Of a stretch of DNA of 64,000 bases, positions 32,130 through 39,466 are shown piece by piece. Numbering within the stretch: the first letter of the stretch is position 1; every line of letters starts with the position of its first letter. The DNA lies in NCBI GenBank assembly GCA_910586965.1, contig CAJUMF010000006.1, positions 1 to 64,000 of the forward strand, in the 5' to 3' direction. The DNA is from an uncultured Dorea sp. GTDB taxonomy: Bacteria; Bacillota; Clostridia; Lachnospirales; Lachnospiraceae. The translations under genes were made by a program, and so were the position numbers. The notes under the pieces were generated by a model, which was not told where the DNA came from, searched no databases, and was given only the letters and a program-made list of their open reading frames with translations.

Positions 32130-32741
32130 ATGTTAAATAAAAATGTTACTGAATTTACTGAGGCTCTGGCTTCCAAGTCCGCCGTTCCCGGAGGCGGCGG
32201 GGCCAGCGCCCTGGTGGGAGCCATCGGCATCGCCCTGGGCGACATGGTAGGCGAGCTTACCGTAGGAAAAAAGAAGTATGCGGATGTGGAAGAAGATGTC
32301 AGAGCCCTGATGGTACGGGCACAGGAGCTTCGTGTGAAGCTGCTTACGTGTGTGGACAAGGACGCGAGGGGCTTTGAGCCGCTCAGTCGTGCCTATGGTA
32401 TCCCAAAGGACGATCCCACCCGGGACGAGGTGATGGAAAAGTGTCTCAGGGACGCCGCAGCCGCGCCGTTGGAGATTCTTGATCTTAGCTGCGAGGCTAT
32501 CGAGCTTCAGAGGGAGTTCGCGGATAAGGGCAGCGTGCTGGCCATCTCAGACGCTGCTACCGGCGTAGTGTTTTCCTTAAGCGCCATGTGCGGTGCGGCA
32601 GTGAATGTAAAGGTGAACACCAGGTCTATGAAGGACAGGGATTACGCCGAAAAGATCAACGCCCATGTAGACGCACAGATGGCGAAATACCGGCCCATCG
32701 CGGAAAAAGTTTATCAGGACGTATACGGGAGGTTTTGCTAA
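32130..32741 (+). CDS. fchA: methenyl-THF cyclohydrolase (FchA type)
   Basis: A 203-residue protein of the cyclodeaminase/cyclohydrolase family (FTCD_C). It interconverts 10-formyl-THF and 5,10-methenyl-THF. The conserved GGGGASALVGAIGIALGDMV and the motif ISDAATGV are present. The start at 32130 lies 12 bases after fhs, with GAGGTAGG upstream. The stop TAA overlaps the ATG of folD by one base. FolD often performs this step as well, so the two may share it. Confidence 0.93.
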   Translation: MLNKNVTEFTEALASKSAVPGGGGASALVGAIGIALGDMVGELTVGKKKYADVEEDVRALMVRAQELRVKLLTCVDKDARGFEPLSRAYGIPKDDPTRDEVMEKCLRDAAAAPLEILDLSCEAIELQREFADKGSVLAISDAATGVVFSLSAMCGAAVNVKVNTRSMKDRDYAEKINAHVDAQMAKYRPIAEKVYQDVYGRFC

Positions 32742-33589
32742 TGGCAGATATTTTTAAAGGCGCGCCTGTGGCCGCCGCACTTAGCGAGGAACTGAAAACA
32801 AGAGCCGAAAAGCTTAAAGAAGCCGGAACAGTCCCCACGCTGGCTATCCTGCGTGTGGGCGAGCGCCCGGATGATATATCCTATGAGAACGGCGCTATGA
32901 AGCGCTGCGGCAAGATCGGTGTTGCCGTAAAGCATTTCCTGCTCCCCGGGGATTGTACGAAGCAGCAGCTTCTGGATACCATCCGTGAGATCAACGGTGA
33001 CAGATGCATTCACGGCTGTCTGATGTTCCGTCCTTTGCCGGACAAGGATATGGAGGACGCGGCCTGTGCTCTTTTGGCACCGGAAAAAGACGTGGACGGC
33101 ATGACGGTCGGTTCTCTGGCCAGCGTGTTTGCCGGAAAAGGCGCGGGCTTTCCCCCTTGTACGGCTCAGGCTTGTATAGAACTGCTTGATCACTATGGCG
33201 TCACACTTACGGGAAAACGTGCTGTTGTCATTGGCCGGAGTCTCGTCATCGGAAAGCCTGTGGCAATGATGCTCCAGAAGCGGAACGCCACCATCACGAT
33301 GTGCCATACCCGTACTGTGGATATGCCCTGCGTGTGCAGGGAAGCGGAGATTGTTATTGCTGCTGCGGGCAAAGCCGGCATCGTGGACAAATCCTTTGTC
33401 GCGTCGGGGCAGGTGGTAGTTGATGTTGGAATCAATGTGGACGAAAACGGTAAGCTCTGCGGAGATGTAAGCTTTGACGAGGTGGAGCCTGTCGTGGCGG
33501 CTATTACCCCGGTGCCCGGCGGAGTGGGCGCTGTTACCACCGCCGTTTTGGCCAAGCATGTAATCGAAGCAGCTGAAAAGATACAATAA
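32741..33589 (+). CDS. folD: methylene-THF dehydrogenase/cyclohydrolase
   Basis: FolD reduces methenyl-THF to methylene-THF with NAD(P)H. The protein has 282 residues from the ATG at 32741, which has CGGGAGG upstream and begins MADIFKGAPVAAAL; longer in-frame starts lie inside fchA. The C-terminal Rossmann part shows VIGRSLVIGKPVAMML and ITPVPGGVGAVTT. In the N-terminal domain SYENGAMKRC replaces the usual YVxxKxKAC, and the catalytic-lysine position seems to be M38-K39 shifted; whether cyclohydrolase activity remains is uncertain. FchA upstream could cover that loss. Confidence 0.93.
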   Translation: MADIFKGAPVAAALSEELKTRAEKLKEAGTVPTLAILRVGERPDDISYENGAMKRCGKIGVAVKHFLLPGDCTKQQLLDTIREINGDRCIHGCLMFRPLPDKDMEDAACALLAPEKDVDGMTVGSLASVFAGKGAGFPPCTAQACIELLDHYGVTLTGKRAVVIGRSLVIGKPVAMMLQKRNATITMCHTRTVDMPCVCREAEIVIAAAGKAGIVDKSFVASGQVVVDVGINVDENGKLCGDVSFDEVEPVVAAITPVPGGVGAVTTAVLAKHVIEAAEKIQ

Positions 33590-33683
33590 GAAAAGAGGCT
33601 CGCTTCCGCTGCTACGGGAGAACAAAACAGGCAGCTTATGGACGAGCTGCAAAGAGTTGCAGGAAAATGAGGAGGCAGAATCA

Positions 33684-34739
33684 TTGACAACCGCAGAAGC
33701 AATTTCTTATATCGAAAGTTATACATGGAGCGCCACCCGCCTGGGCCGAAGCCCGCTGTTTATTCTTGACGGCGGGCACAACCCACAGTGCGCCCAGGCG
33801 ATGGCAGGCAGCATAGGCGAACTTCTCCCGGGTAAGAGGGTCGTATTTCTCACCGACGTTCTGGCAGACAAGGATTACCGTCAGATTGTGGAACTTATGC
33901 TGCCGTTGGCACAGGAATTCGTGTGTCTGCCTCCCACAAACGACCGGGCCCCTGGTGCGGGTGAGCTGGCAGACTACTTAAAGCAGCGCGGTGCAAAGGC
34001 AAGGGCCTGCAGCGACATTCCTGAAGGCATACGCCTGGCTCTTACCGCTGCCGGCGAGGATGGCGTAGTGATCGCCTTCGGCTCACTGTATCTGGCCGGA
34101 GCGATACGGACAGCTTTTGCTCTCGTCCACCGCCAGTGGCTTCGCAAAGCAAAAATTCGGGCGCGGGACACCCTGTCTCCAGAAGAGCGAGAGGAAAAAT
34201 CGGCGCAAATCGTGCAAAGAATCCTAGGCTCACGCGAATTTCAAAATGCCAAAACGGTCATGCTCTATCGTGCTGTGCGCGGTGAAGTGTGCCTGAATGG
34301 AATAGAAAATTCTCCGCAGGCGCAGGGAAAGCGGCTCGTCTATCCTCGGTGTGTAAGCAAAACGGAAATGGTCGCCTTACTTCCCTACAGTGAGAATTCC
34401 TGGGAAGTCGGCTATGCCGGCATAGAAGAGCCGGTTCCTGAAAAATCAGAGGTAATCGCGCCGGAAGAGATCGAACTGGTGCTGTGTCCCTGCACAGTCT
34501 TTGATGAAAACTGCAATCGTATGGGCTTCGGCGCGGGCTTTTATGACCGTTTTCTGGAGCATTGTCCAAATGCGCATATCATGGCGGCTGCCTTCGAGGT
34601 GCAAAAGACGGACATGGTTCCGGCGGAGTCATGGGACAAGCCTATGAACGCGGTTTTTACCGAAAAAGCGACGTACCGGCAGACAAACTGTAATTACTCA
34701 GCACAGCAGCAATATAAAAAACCAGACTTTAGCAAGTAA
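33684..34739 (+). CDS. internally deleted FolC fused to 5-formyl-THF cyclo-ligase
   Basis: 351 residues from a TTG at 33684 (GAGGAGG upstream). Residues 1-16 (MTTAEAISYIESYTWS) look like the very start of folylpolyglutamate synthase. Residues 17-148 look like its C-terminal domain (LFILDGGHNPQ, VLADKDYRQIV, GSLYLAG). The whole ATP-binding centre of FolC, with its GTNGKGS loop, is absent. Residues 150-345 are a complete 5-formyl-THF cyclo-ligase (RKAKIRARDTLSPEE, RMGFGAGFYDRFL). The cyclo-ligase half should work, recycling 5-formyl-THF to methenyl-THF. The FolC remnant cannot ligate glutamate alone. Last gene of the fhs operon. Confidence 0.85.
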   Translation: MTTAEAISYIESYTWSATRLGRSPLFILDGGHNPQCAQAMAGSIGELLPGKRVVFLTDVLADKDYRQIVELMLPLAQEFVCLPPTNDRAPGAGELADYLKQRGAKARACSDIPEGIRLALTAAGEDGVVIAFGSLYLAGAIRTAFALVHRQWLRKAKIRARDTLSPEEREEKSAQIVQRILGSREFQNAKTVMLYRAVRGEVCLNGIENSPQAQGKRLVYPRCVSKTEMVALLPYSENSWEVGYAGIEEPVPEKSEVIAPEEIELVLCPCTVFDENCNRMGFGAGFYDRFLEHCPNAHIMAAAFEVQKTDMVPAESWDKPMNAVFTEKATYRQTNCNYSAQQQYKKPDFSK

Positions 34740-34760
34740 ACTTGCACAGCCTGGTTTTTT
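34716..34760. terminator. bidirectional terminator between the fhs and rnfC2 operons
   Basis: AAAAACCAG with GCAAG on the left (34716-34735) pairs with CTTGC and CTGGTTTTTT on the right (34741-34760), with a few mismatches and loop TAAA. A T run follows on the plus strand and an A run on the left serves the minus strand. It separates two convergent operons. Confidence 0.85.
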
Positions 34761-34791
34761 ATATTTCTATTGGGTAGAATGACCATCAACC

Positions 34792-35670
34792 TCAGATACC
34801 GGCCTGCTCCAGCAGTGCAGGAACCTTAGATTCCCAACCCAACGCCATGATATGGACACCCTGACAGTAAGGGCGGCATTCACGAATCACCCGAGCGGCA
34901 ATTTCTACGCCGGTGATTCCCGCCTTAGCCCGTTCCTTATCTGCCGCAAGCTCGTCTAGCATATCGTCGGGTACGTGGACACCGGCCACATTGTTGTTCA
35001 TGTACCGGCACATACCCGCACTTTTTGGAATAATGACGCCAAGCTGCACCGGCTTTCCAAATTGTCTGGCCCGTTCCATAAAGGCGATGAACTTCTCCGG
35101 CTCGAACACAGCCTGGGTCTGGAAGTAGTCGCAGCCGGCCAACACTTTTCGTTCCATTTTTGCCAGCTGTGCGTCTATAGAATCACTGCAGGGAGACACC
35201 ACCGCGCCTTTAGCAAACTTCGGGGGATCTCCGATCAGCGGATTGCCGCCCAGATCCACGCCTGACTCCAATTGGCATACGGTGTGGAGCAGTGAGACGG
35301 AATCCAGATCAAACACAGGCTTGGCGCCAGGGTGGTCGCCCAAACTGGTATGGTCGCCCGTAAGACATAGAATATTTTCAATACCGAACATGGCGGCACT
35401 CAAAAGATCAGACTGGAGCGCAATCCTGTTCCGATCCCGGCAAGTCAGCTGATAAATCGGCGTAAGACCAGCATCCAGAAGCTGCCTACACACCGCCAGG
35501 CTGCCCAGGCGCATGACAGAGGACTGGTTATCAGTGACATTGACTGCCGTAATGCCACCCAGGTACTCTTTGGCCTCTTCAATCAGGCCGTCGATATGTA
35601 TGCCCTTGGGAGGGCCAACTTCCGCCGATACCACAAATTCACCACGGTCGAATAATTCCGTAATCTTCAT
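34792..35670 (-). CDS. metF: methylene-THF reductase, MetF subunit
   Basis: MetF reduces 5,10-methylene-THF to methyl-THF with FAD or FMN, the last step of the methyl branch. The 292-residue TIM-barrel protein begins MKITELFDRGEFVVSAEVGPPKG; this ATG has GAGGAGG-like sequence upstream, while a longer frame would run into metV. Motifs include AVNVTDNQ, LTCRDRNRIALQSDL and TGDHTSLGDHP. metV and rnfC2 lie upstream in the same operon, matching the MetF-MetV-RnfC2 reductase described in Acetobacterium woodii. Confidence 0.95.
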   Translation of the reverse strand: MKITELFDRGEFVVSAEVGPPKGIHIDGLIEEAKEYLGGITAVNVTDNQSSVMRLGSLAVCRQLLDAGLTPIYQLTCRDRNRIALQSDLLSAAMFGIENILCLTGDHTSLGDHPGAKPVFDLDSVSLLHTVCQLESGVDLGGNPLIGDPPKFAKGAVVSPCSDSIDAQLAKMERKVLAGCDYFQTQAVFEPEKFIAFMERARQFGKPVQLGVIIPKSAGMCRYMNNNVAGVHVPDDMLDELAADKERAKAGITGVEIAARVIRECRPYCQGVHIMALGWESKVPALLEQAGI

Positions 35671-35683
35671 TGTCTTTTCCTCC

Positions 35684-36304
35684 TCAATGTGATTTGTTTG
35701 CGTCGATTGCGAAATTGCGGATTTGCGTCGGACACTTGATCGCGTCAAGACGTCCCACAGCCTCCAGCCGGCGATAGATGCGCTCCCAGCCGCACTCCAT
35801 ATTCGGATCCACCTCGCATCTGCCGTTCTGAGCTCCCCCGCACTGGCCGTTGACCAGGCTTTTGGAACAAGCGGTAACCGGACAAATACCGCCGGTGATG
35901 TTAAGATAGCACTCGCCGCACTGACCGCAATCATATTCCAGTGGCGTTACGCCCTGAAAGCCGGGTAGCCGGATAGTGTCGCAGCCGGCATAAACGGCCT
36001 TGTCGTCCAACAGATCAGACACCGTCTGCACGCCCACGCCGCAGGAGAACACCAGCACCCCGTCCGCCTCGTCAATCATGGCGCGGCGGCGCTTTAGACG
36101 CAACGATAAGTTCTCAGGGTTACAGATATAATCTGTCGTGAGTACCCCGGTAACCTTATCCGCAGTCAGAAATTCGCTTATCAGTTCCTCTATTTCCTGC
36201 TCGGGGAAAGAAACCTCTTTGCACCCATTACACAACAGGACAAAAACCTTTTCAGGCAACAGGGACTGTAAATCTTCCCTGGATTTTAGTTTCGTTATAA
36301 GCAT
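35684..36304 (-). CDS. metV: methylene-THF reductase zinc-finger/Fe-S subunit MetV
   Basis: A 206-residue cysteine-rich partner of MetF. The N-terminal half is a Rossmann-like fold (FVLLCNGCKEVSFPEQE, LVFSCGVGVQTV). The C-terminal part carries the cysteine cluster CGQCGECYLNITGGICPVTAC, with NGQCGGAQNGRCEVDP after it. It connects electron donors to MetF. It starts one base from rnfC2 and is followed 13 bases later by metF. The first 200 residues of the rnfC2 product are a paralogue of this protein. Confidence 0.93.
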   Translation of the reverse strand: MLITKLKSREDLQSLLPEKVFVLLCNGCKEVSFPEQEIEELISEFLTADKVTGVLTTDYICNPENLSLRLKRRRAMIDEADGVLVFSCGVGVQTVSDLLDDKAVYAGCDTIRLPGFQGVTPLEYDCGQCGECYLNITGGICPVTACSKSLVNGQCGGAQNGRCEVDPNMECGWERIYRRLEAVGRLDAIKCPTQIRNFAIDANKSH

Positions 36305-36305
36305 A

Positions 36306-38270
36306 TCACTTCATCCCCCTTACAGCCGCTTTGCCTTCCCGTATCTTCGTGACCAGCGGGATCTTGGACGAGCAGATATACTCGCAGCAGCGGCATTCCA
36401 TGCAATCCATGATGTTTTGCTCCTTAAGGCCCTGGATGTTCCCCGTCTCCACGTACTTGGCAAAGTACAGTGGGAACAGTTCCATAGGGCACACGTCTGC
36501 ACAACGTCCGCATTTGATACATTCTACAGCGGTGGTGTGGTCAGCCTCATAGGCAATAATGCCATTAGTAGCCTTAATGACGGGGACGTCCAGTTCCATC
36601 TGAGGAATTCCCATCATAGGGCCACCCAGCTTAACCGTTACGTCATTGCCCACGATGCCGCCGCAGAAGTCTAAAATCTCCTGGACGGAAGTGCCGACCT
36701 TGACAATGAAGTTGCCAGGACTATGTACCCGCTCGCCGGTAACGCAAACCACCCGTTCTATCGGCGGAAACCCAAGCCGAATCGCATCTGCAATGGCTTT
36801 AGAGGAACTGACGTTGCTTACTACAGCGCCGGCATCAGCCGGCAGTCCGCCGCTGGGTACCGAGCGGCCTAAGACCTTCTTGATAAGCATCTTTTCCGCA
36901 CCTTGCGGATATTTTGTGCGGACAGCCAAGACCTCTATGCTTTCATAGCCTTTCGTCTTTTCCTGCAGCATGGCAATGGCATCCGGCTTGTTGTCTTCAA
37001 TAACGATTACGCCCCGGGGTGCGCTTACGGTTTTCATAATGGCCCGCAGCCCATAGATCACATCGTCTGCGTAGTGGAGCAGTACCTTATAATCGGCGGT
37101 GAGCATAGGCTCACACTCGCAGCCGTTTAACAGCACTGCATCGATAGGTTTTCCGGGCTGGAGCTTCACATATGCAGGAAAGCCGGCGCCGCCCATGCCC
37201 ACAATACCATTGTCTTTTACAATTTCAACGATTTCCTCGGGAGTAAGTCCTTCAATATCACCGTGAGGACGAACCGATTCGTCAACAGTATTAAGCTTGT
37301 CATTTTGTATGACGACTGAGAGTACACCTGGCCCAAGCGTGGGATGGCGGCGTTCCTCTACTGCCAGGACTGTACCGCTGACGCTGGAATGAATGGATGC
37401 ACCGATGAAGCCGGCCTGTTCTCCGATTCTTTGTCCGACCCTGACGTGCTCTCCCTCTTTCACCAATGGCACAGATGGTTTGCCGGCATGCATGGACAGA
37501 GGAATGACCACCACATCGGGTTCCGGGAAGCGGACGAGCTTAACATGTGCGCTCATCTCCTTGCGCTCGGAAGGATGAACACCGCCGTAATACCCTTCAA
37601 ACCGTTTCTCCCGAATGGTACGTACATAGTCGCTTATGAGCTTAGAATTGACCTTAGAGTAGTCCCTCAGCTGAACAGGGTGATTTCTAAACTCCTCCAG
37701 TCGGCCCAATTTCGCCAACTTCTGTTGGATTTTCTCCCAGGCACAATCCTTCGTGGGATCTGCCTCGCACTTACCGTCTTTTGCGCCGCCGCATTGACCA
37801 TTCAACAGACTTTTGCTGCAGTCAACGACAGGGCATATACCGCCTGTGACGTTTAAGTAGCACTGGGCGCAGGCATCGCAGGTCTTCGGGGTGAGGGCCA
37901 TGCCGTGGTGCCCCCGGCAGGGGATGGAGTCACTGGCAGCAAACACCGGAAGCTGTACGATGTCGGCCACAGTCTGGATGCCCAGCCCGCAGGAAATGAC
38001 AAACACGTTTTCAGTTTCCGCCGGAACAATATCACGAAGTCTGCCAAGAGTCTGGGTCTTGTTGCACAGGAAATCGACCCGGATCACACCGGTAACATTC
38101 TTGCCGCCAGCTTTAGCAAGCGCTGCAAACTCGTCGCATTCCGGCTCGTCTACGGACGTAAATTCCTTAAAGCACTTGTTACAGGCAACGACAAAGATAT
38201 GATCTGTGCCCGCCAGTGTCTGGATAAGCTCCTCAGATGATTTGAGTCTGTACTTCGTATAATTTTCCAA
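36306..38270 (-). CDS. RnfC2-like protein: MetV-like domain fused to RnfC
   Basis: 654 residues. Residues 1-205 are MetV-like (VVACNKCFKEF, VISCGLGIQTV, CDACAQCYLNVTGGICPV). Residues 230-654 are RnfC-like. They contain the FMN/NADH-site motif GMGGAGFPA (358-366), NGCECEP (382-388), a lipoyl-like segment near 285-305 and two 4Fe-4S motifs (C584, C587, C590, C594 and C623, C626, C629, C633). RnfC2 of Acetobacterium is the NADH-oxidising subunit of the MetF-MetV reductase, and the same role is inferred here. It is soluble, with no membrane helix, and is the first gene of the operon driven from 38317-38345. Confidence 0.9.
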   Translation of the reverse strand: MENYTKYRLKSSEELIQTLAGTDHIFVVACNKCFKEFTSVDEPECDEFAALAKAGGKNVTGVIRVDFLCNKTQTLGRLRDIVPAETENVFVISCGLGIQTVADIVQLPVFAASDSIPCRGHHGMALTPKTCDACAQCYLNVTGGICPVVDCSKSLLNGQCGGAKDGKCEADPTKDCAWEKIQQKLAKLGRLEEFRNHPVQLRDYSKVNSKLISDYVRTIREKRFEGYYGGVHPSERKEMSAHVKLVRFPEPDVVVIPLSMHAGKPSVPLVKEGEHVRVGQRIGEQAGFIGASIHSSVSGTVLAVEERRHPTLGPGVLSVVIQNDKLNTVDESVRPHGDIEGLTPEEIVEIVKDNGIVGMGGAGFPAYVKLQPGKPIDAVLLNGCECEPMLTADYKVLLHYADDVIYGLRAIMKTVSAPRGVIVIEDNKPDAIAMLQEKTKGYESIEVLAVRTKYPQGAEKMLIKKVLGRSVPSGGLPADAGAVVSNVSSSKAIADAIRLGFPPIERVVCVTGERVHSPGNFIVKVGTSVQEILDFCGGIVGNDVTVKLGGPMMGIPQMELDVPVIKATNGIIAYEADHTTAVECIKCGRCADVCPMELFPLYFAKYVETGNIQGLKEQNIMDCMECRCCEYICSSKIPLVTKIREGKAAVRGMK

Positions 38271-38316
38271 ACTATCACCCTCCTTTACAATGAGCTGTTT
38301 TTTATTTATTAAGGTA

Positions 38317-38345
38317 ATTTTACTTCACTGAACTGCTGATGTCAA
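38317..38345 (-). promoter_or_regulatory. rnfC2-metV-metF promoter
   Basis: On the minus strand TTGACA (38340-38345) and TAAAAT (38317-38322) are 17 bases apart, 50 bases upstream of the rnfC2 start. The -10 overlaps the word TGAAGTAAA (38319-38327 on the minus strand), which also occurs at the -35 of the divergent holA promoter. Confidence 0.75.
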
Positions 38346-38373
38346 TATTGAAAGACCTATGGGAATGTTTCTC

Positions 38374-38402
38374 TTGAAGTAAATCATTAATTTCAGTATA
38401 CT
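38374..38402 (+). promoter_or_regulatory. holA promoter
   Basis: TTGAAG (38374-38379) and TATACT (38397-38402) are 17 bases apart, 33 bases before the holA ATG. The word TGAAGTAAA (38375-38383) overlaps the -35 and repeats, inverted, the word at 38319-38327. Confidence 0.7.
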
Positions 38403-38434
38403 GTCTTCAGAGTTTATTAAAGGATGTGCGGCTA

Positions 38435-39415
38435 ATGAAGAATATCAATGAACAGATAAAGACAGGTCAATTTAAGAAAGTATACCTCCTGTACGGAGAA
38501 GAAGCTTATTTAAAAAGGCAGTACAGGGACAAGCTTACAAAGGTCATGCTGCCGGAGGGCGACACGGTGAATTACGCCTACTATGAGGGGAAAGGAATTG
38601 AACCTGAGAAGCTTATTGATCTGGCGGAGACGATGCCCTTTTTTGCTGACCGTCGGCTGATCGTTGTGGAAAATTCCGGATTTTTTAAAAATGCTGTGCC
38701 GAAGCTTGCGGACTATATTAAGACCATGCCTGATACCGCCTGCCTTCTTTTTGTGGAAAATGAGGTGGACAAGCGGGGGAAGATGTATAAAGCGGTTAAG
38801 GATACCGGATATATCTCGGAGATGGGGAGGCAGGACGAGAAGACGCTGCTCTACTGGATTGCGGGACAGATCAAGAGGGAGGATAAGCAGATCAAGGAAT
38901 CGGCAGCCCGCCATCTGGTGGCGAGGGCAGGGACGGATATGGAACTTCTTGAGAAAGAATTGGAGAAGCTGTTTGCCTATACATTGGGGAAGAGTGAGAT
39001 TACAGCAGAAGACATAGATGCAGTCTGTACGACGCAGATTACCAATAAGATATTTGACATGGTGGAGGCAGTTGCAGCAAAGCAACAGAAGAAAGCGCTG
39101 GATTATTACTATGACCTGCTGGCATTAAAGGAGCCGCCCATGAGGATTCTGTATCTTTTGTCCCGGCAGTTCAGGCTTCTTTTGGAAGTGAAGGAGCTGA
39201 TGAAGCAGGGGTACGACAAGTCCCAGATAGCAAAGACAGCGAAGCTCCATCCTTTTGTGGCAGGGAAATATATGAAGCAGTGCAGGGATTTTACCGGCAG
39301 CCAGTTAAAGGAAATCATGGAAGAGGCGGCGGAGTATGAGGAGTCCGTAAAGACCGGACGGTTAAATGACCGGATGAGTGTGGAACTTTTCATTGTAAAG
39401 TACAGTCACTCATGA
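38435..39415 (+). CDS. holA: DNA polymerase III delta subunit
   Basis: The delta subunit opens the sliding clamp within the clamp loader. The 326-residue protein starts at the ATG at 38435 (MKNINEQIKTGQFKKVYLLYGEEAY), preferred over a GTG at 38426 because the family begins this way and AAAGGA lies upstream. The AAA-like N-terminal part and the helical C-terminal part (RILYLLSRQFRLLLEVKEL) are present. holA normally follows comEC in Firmicutes; here 19 kb intervene, and it has its own promoter. Confidence 0.93.
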   Translation: MKNINEQIKTGQFKKVYLLYGEEAYLKRQYRDKLTKVMLPEGDTVNYAYYEGKGIEPEKLIDLAETMPFFADRRLIVVENSGFFKNAVPKLADYIKTMPDTACLLFVENEVDKRGKMYKAVKDTGYISEMGRQDEKTLLYWIAGQIKREDKQIKESAARHLVARAGTDMELLEKELEKLFAYTLGKSEITAEDIDAVCTTQITNKIFDMVEAVAAKQQKKALDYYYDLLALKEPPMRILYLLSRQFRLLLEVKELMKQGYDKSQIAKTAKLHPFVAGKYMKQCRDFTGSQLKEIMEEAAEYEESVKTGRLNDRMSVELFIVKYSHS

Positions 39416-39466
39416 TATACTTCATTTACTGTAATTCATGAGATAGAAATGGAAGGACGATAAAAA

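Larger units (their letters stand above)
19793..38280. other. Wood-Ljungdahl gene island between comEC and holA
   Basis: About 18.5 kb of DNA that is clearly richer in G+C and uses more GC-ending codons than its flanks (by eye, not computed) separates comEC from holA, which are adjacent in many Firmicutes. It carries 16 genes, nearly all for the methyl and carbonyl branches of acetyl-CoA synthesis, in three operons. No integrase, transposase or flanking direct repeat was found, but a decayed AlbA_2 gene marks the left edge. Acquisition by transfer is inferred. Confidence 0.7.

Noticed and set aside
32588..32740. Upstream extension of folD into fchA
   Set aside because: The ATG at 32741 has its own GGGAGG site and matches FolD N-termini; the extension is a shadow of fchA.
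32738..33652. A 304-residue minus-strand frame opposite folD
   Set aside because: Antisense to a clear FolD and without any family resemblance.
33590..33670. An in-frame continuation of folD after its stop (26 codons ending ELQRVAGK)
   Set aside because: It reads like protein, but FolD ends normally before it, no read-through signal is visible, and 26 codons are too few to judge.
35671..35934. An 88-residue N-terminal extension of metF overlapping metV
   Set aside because: MetF homologues begin at the ATG at 35670, which has a good ribosome site; the extension is out of frame with metV and has no domain.
19793..38425. Direct repeats or attachment sites at the two ends of the island
   Set aside because: I compared 19793-19936 with 38271-38425 by eye and found no shared run long enough to be convincing.
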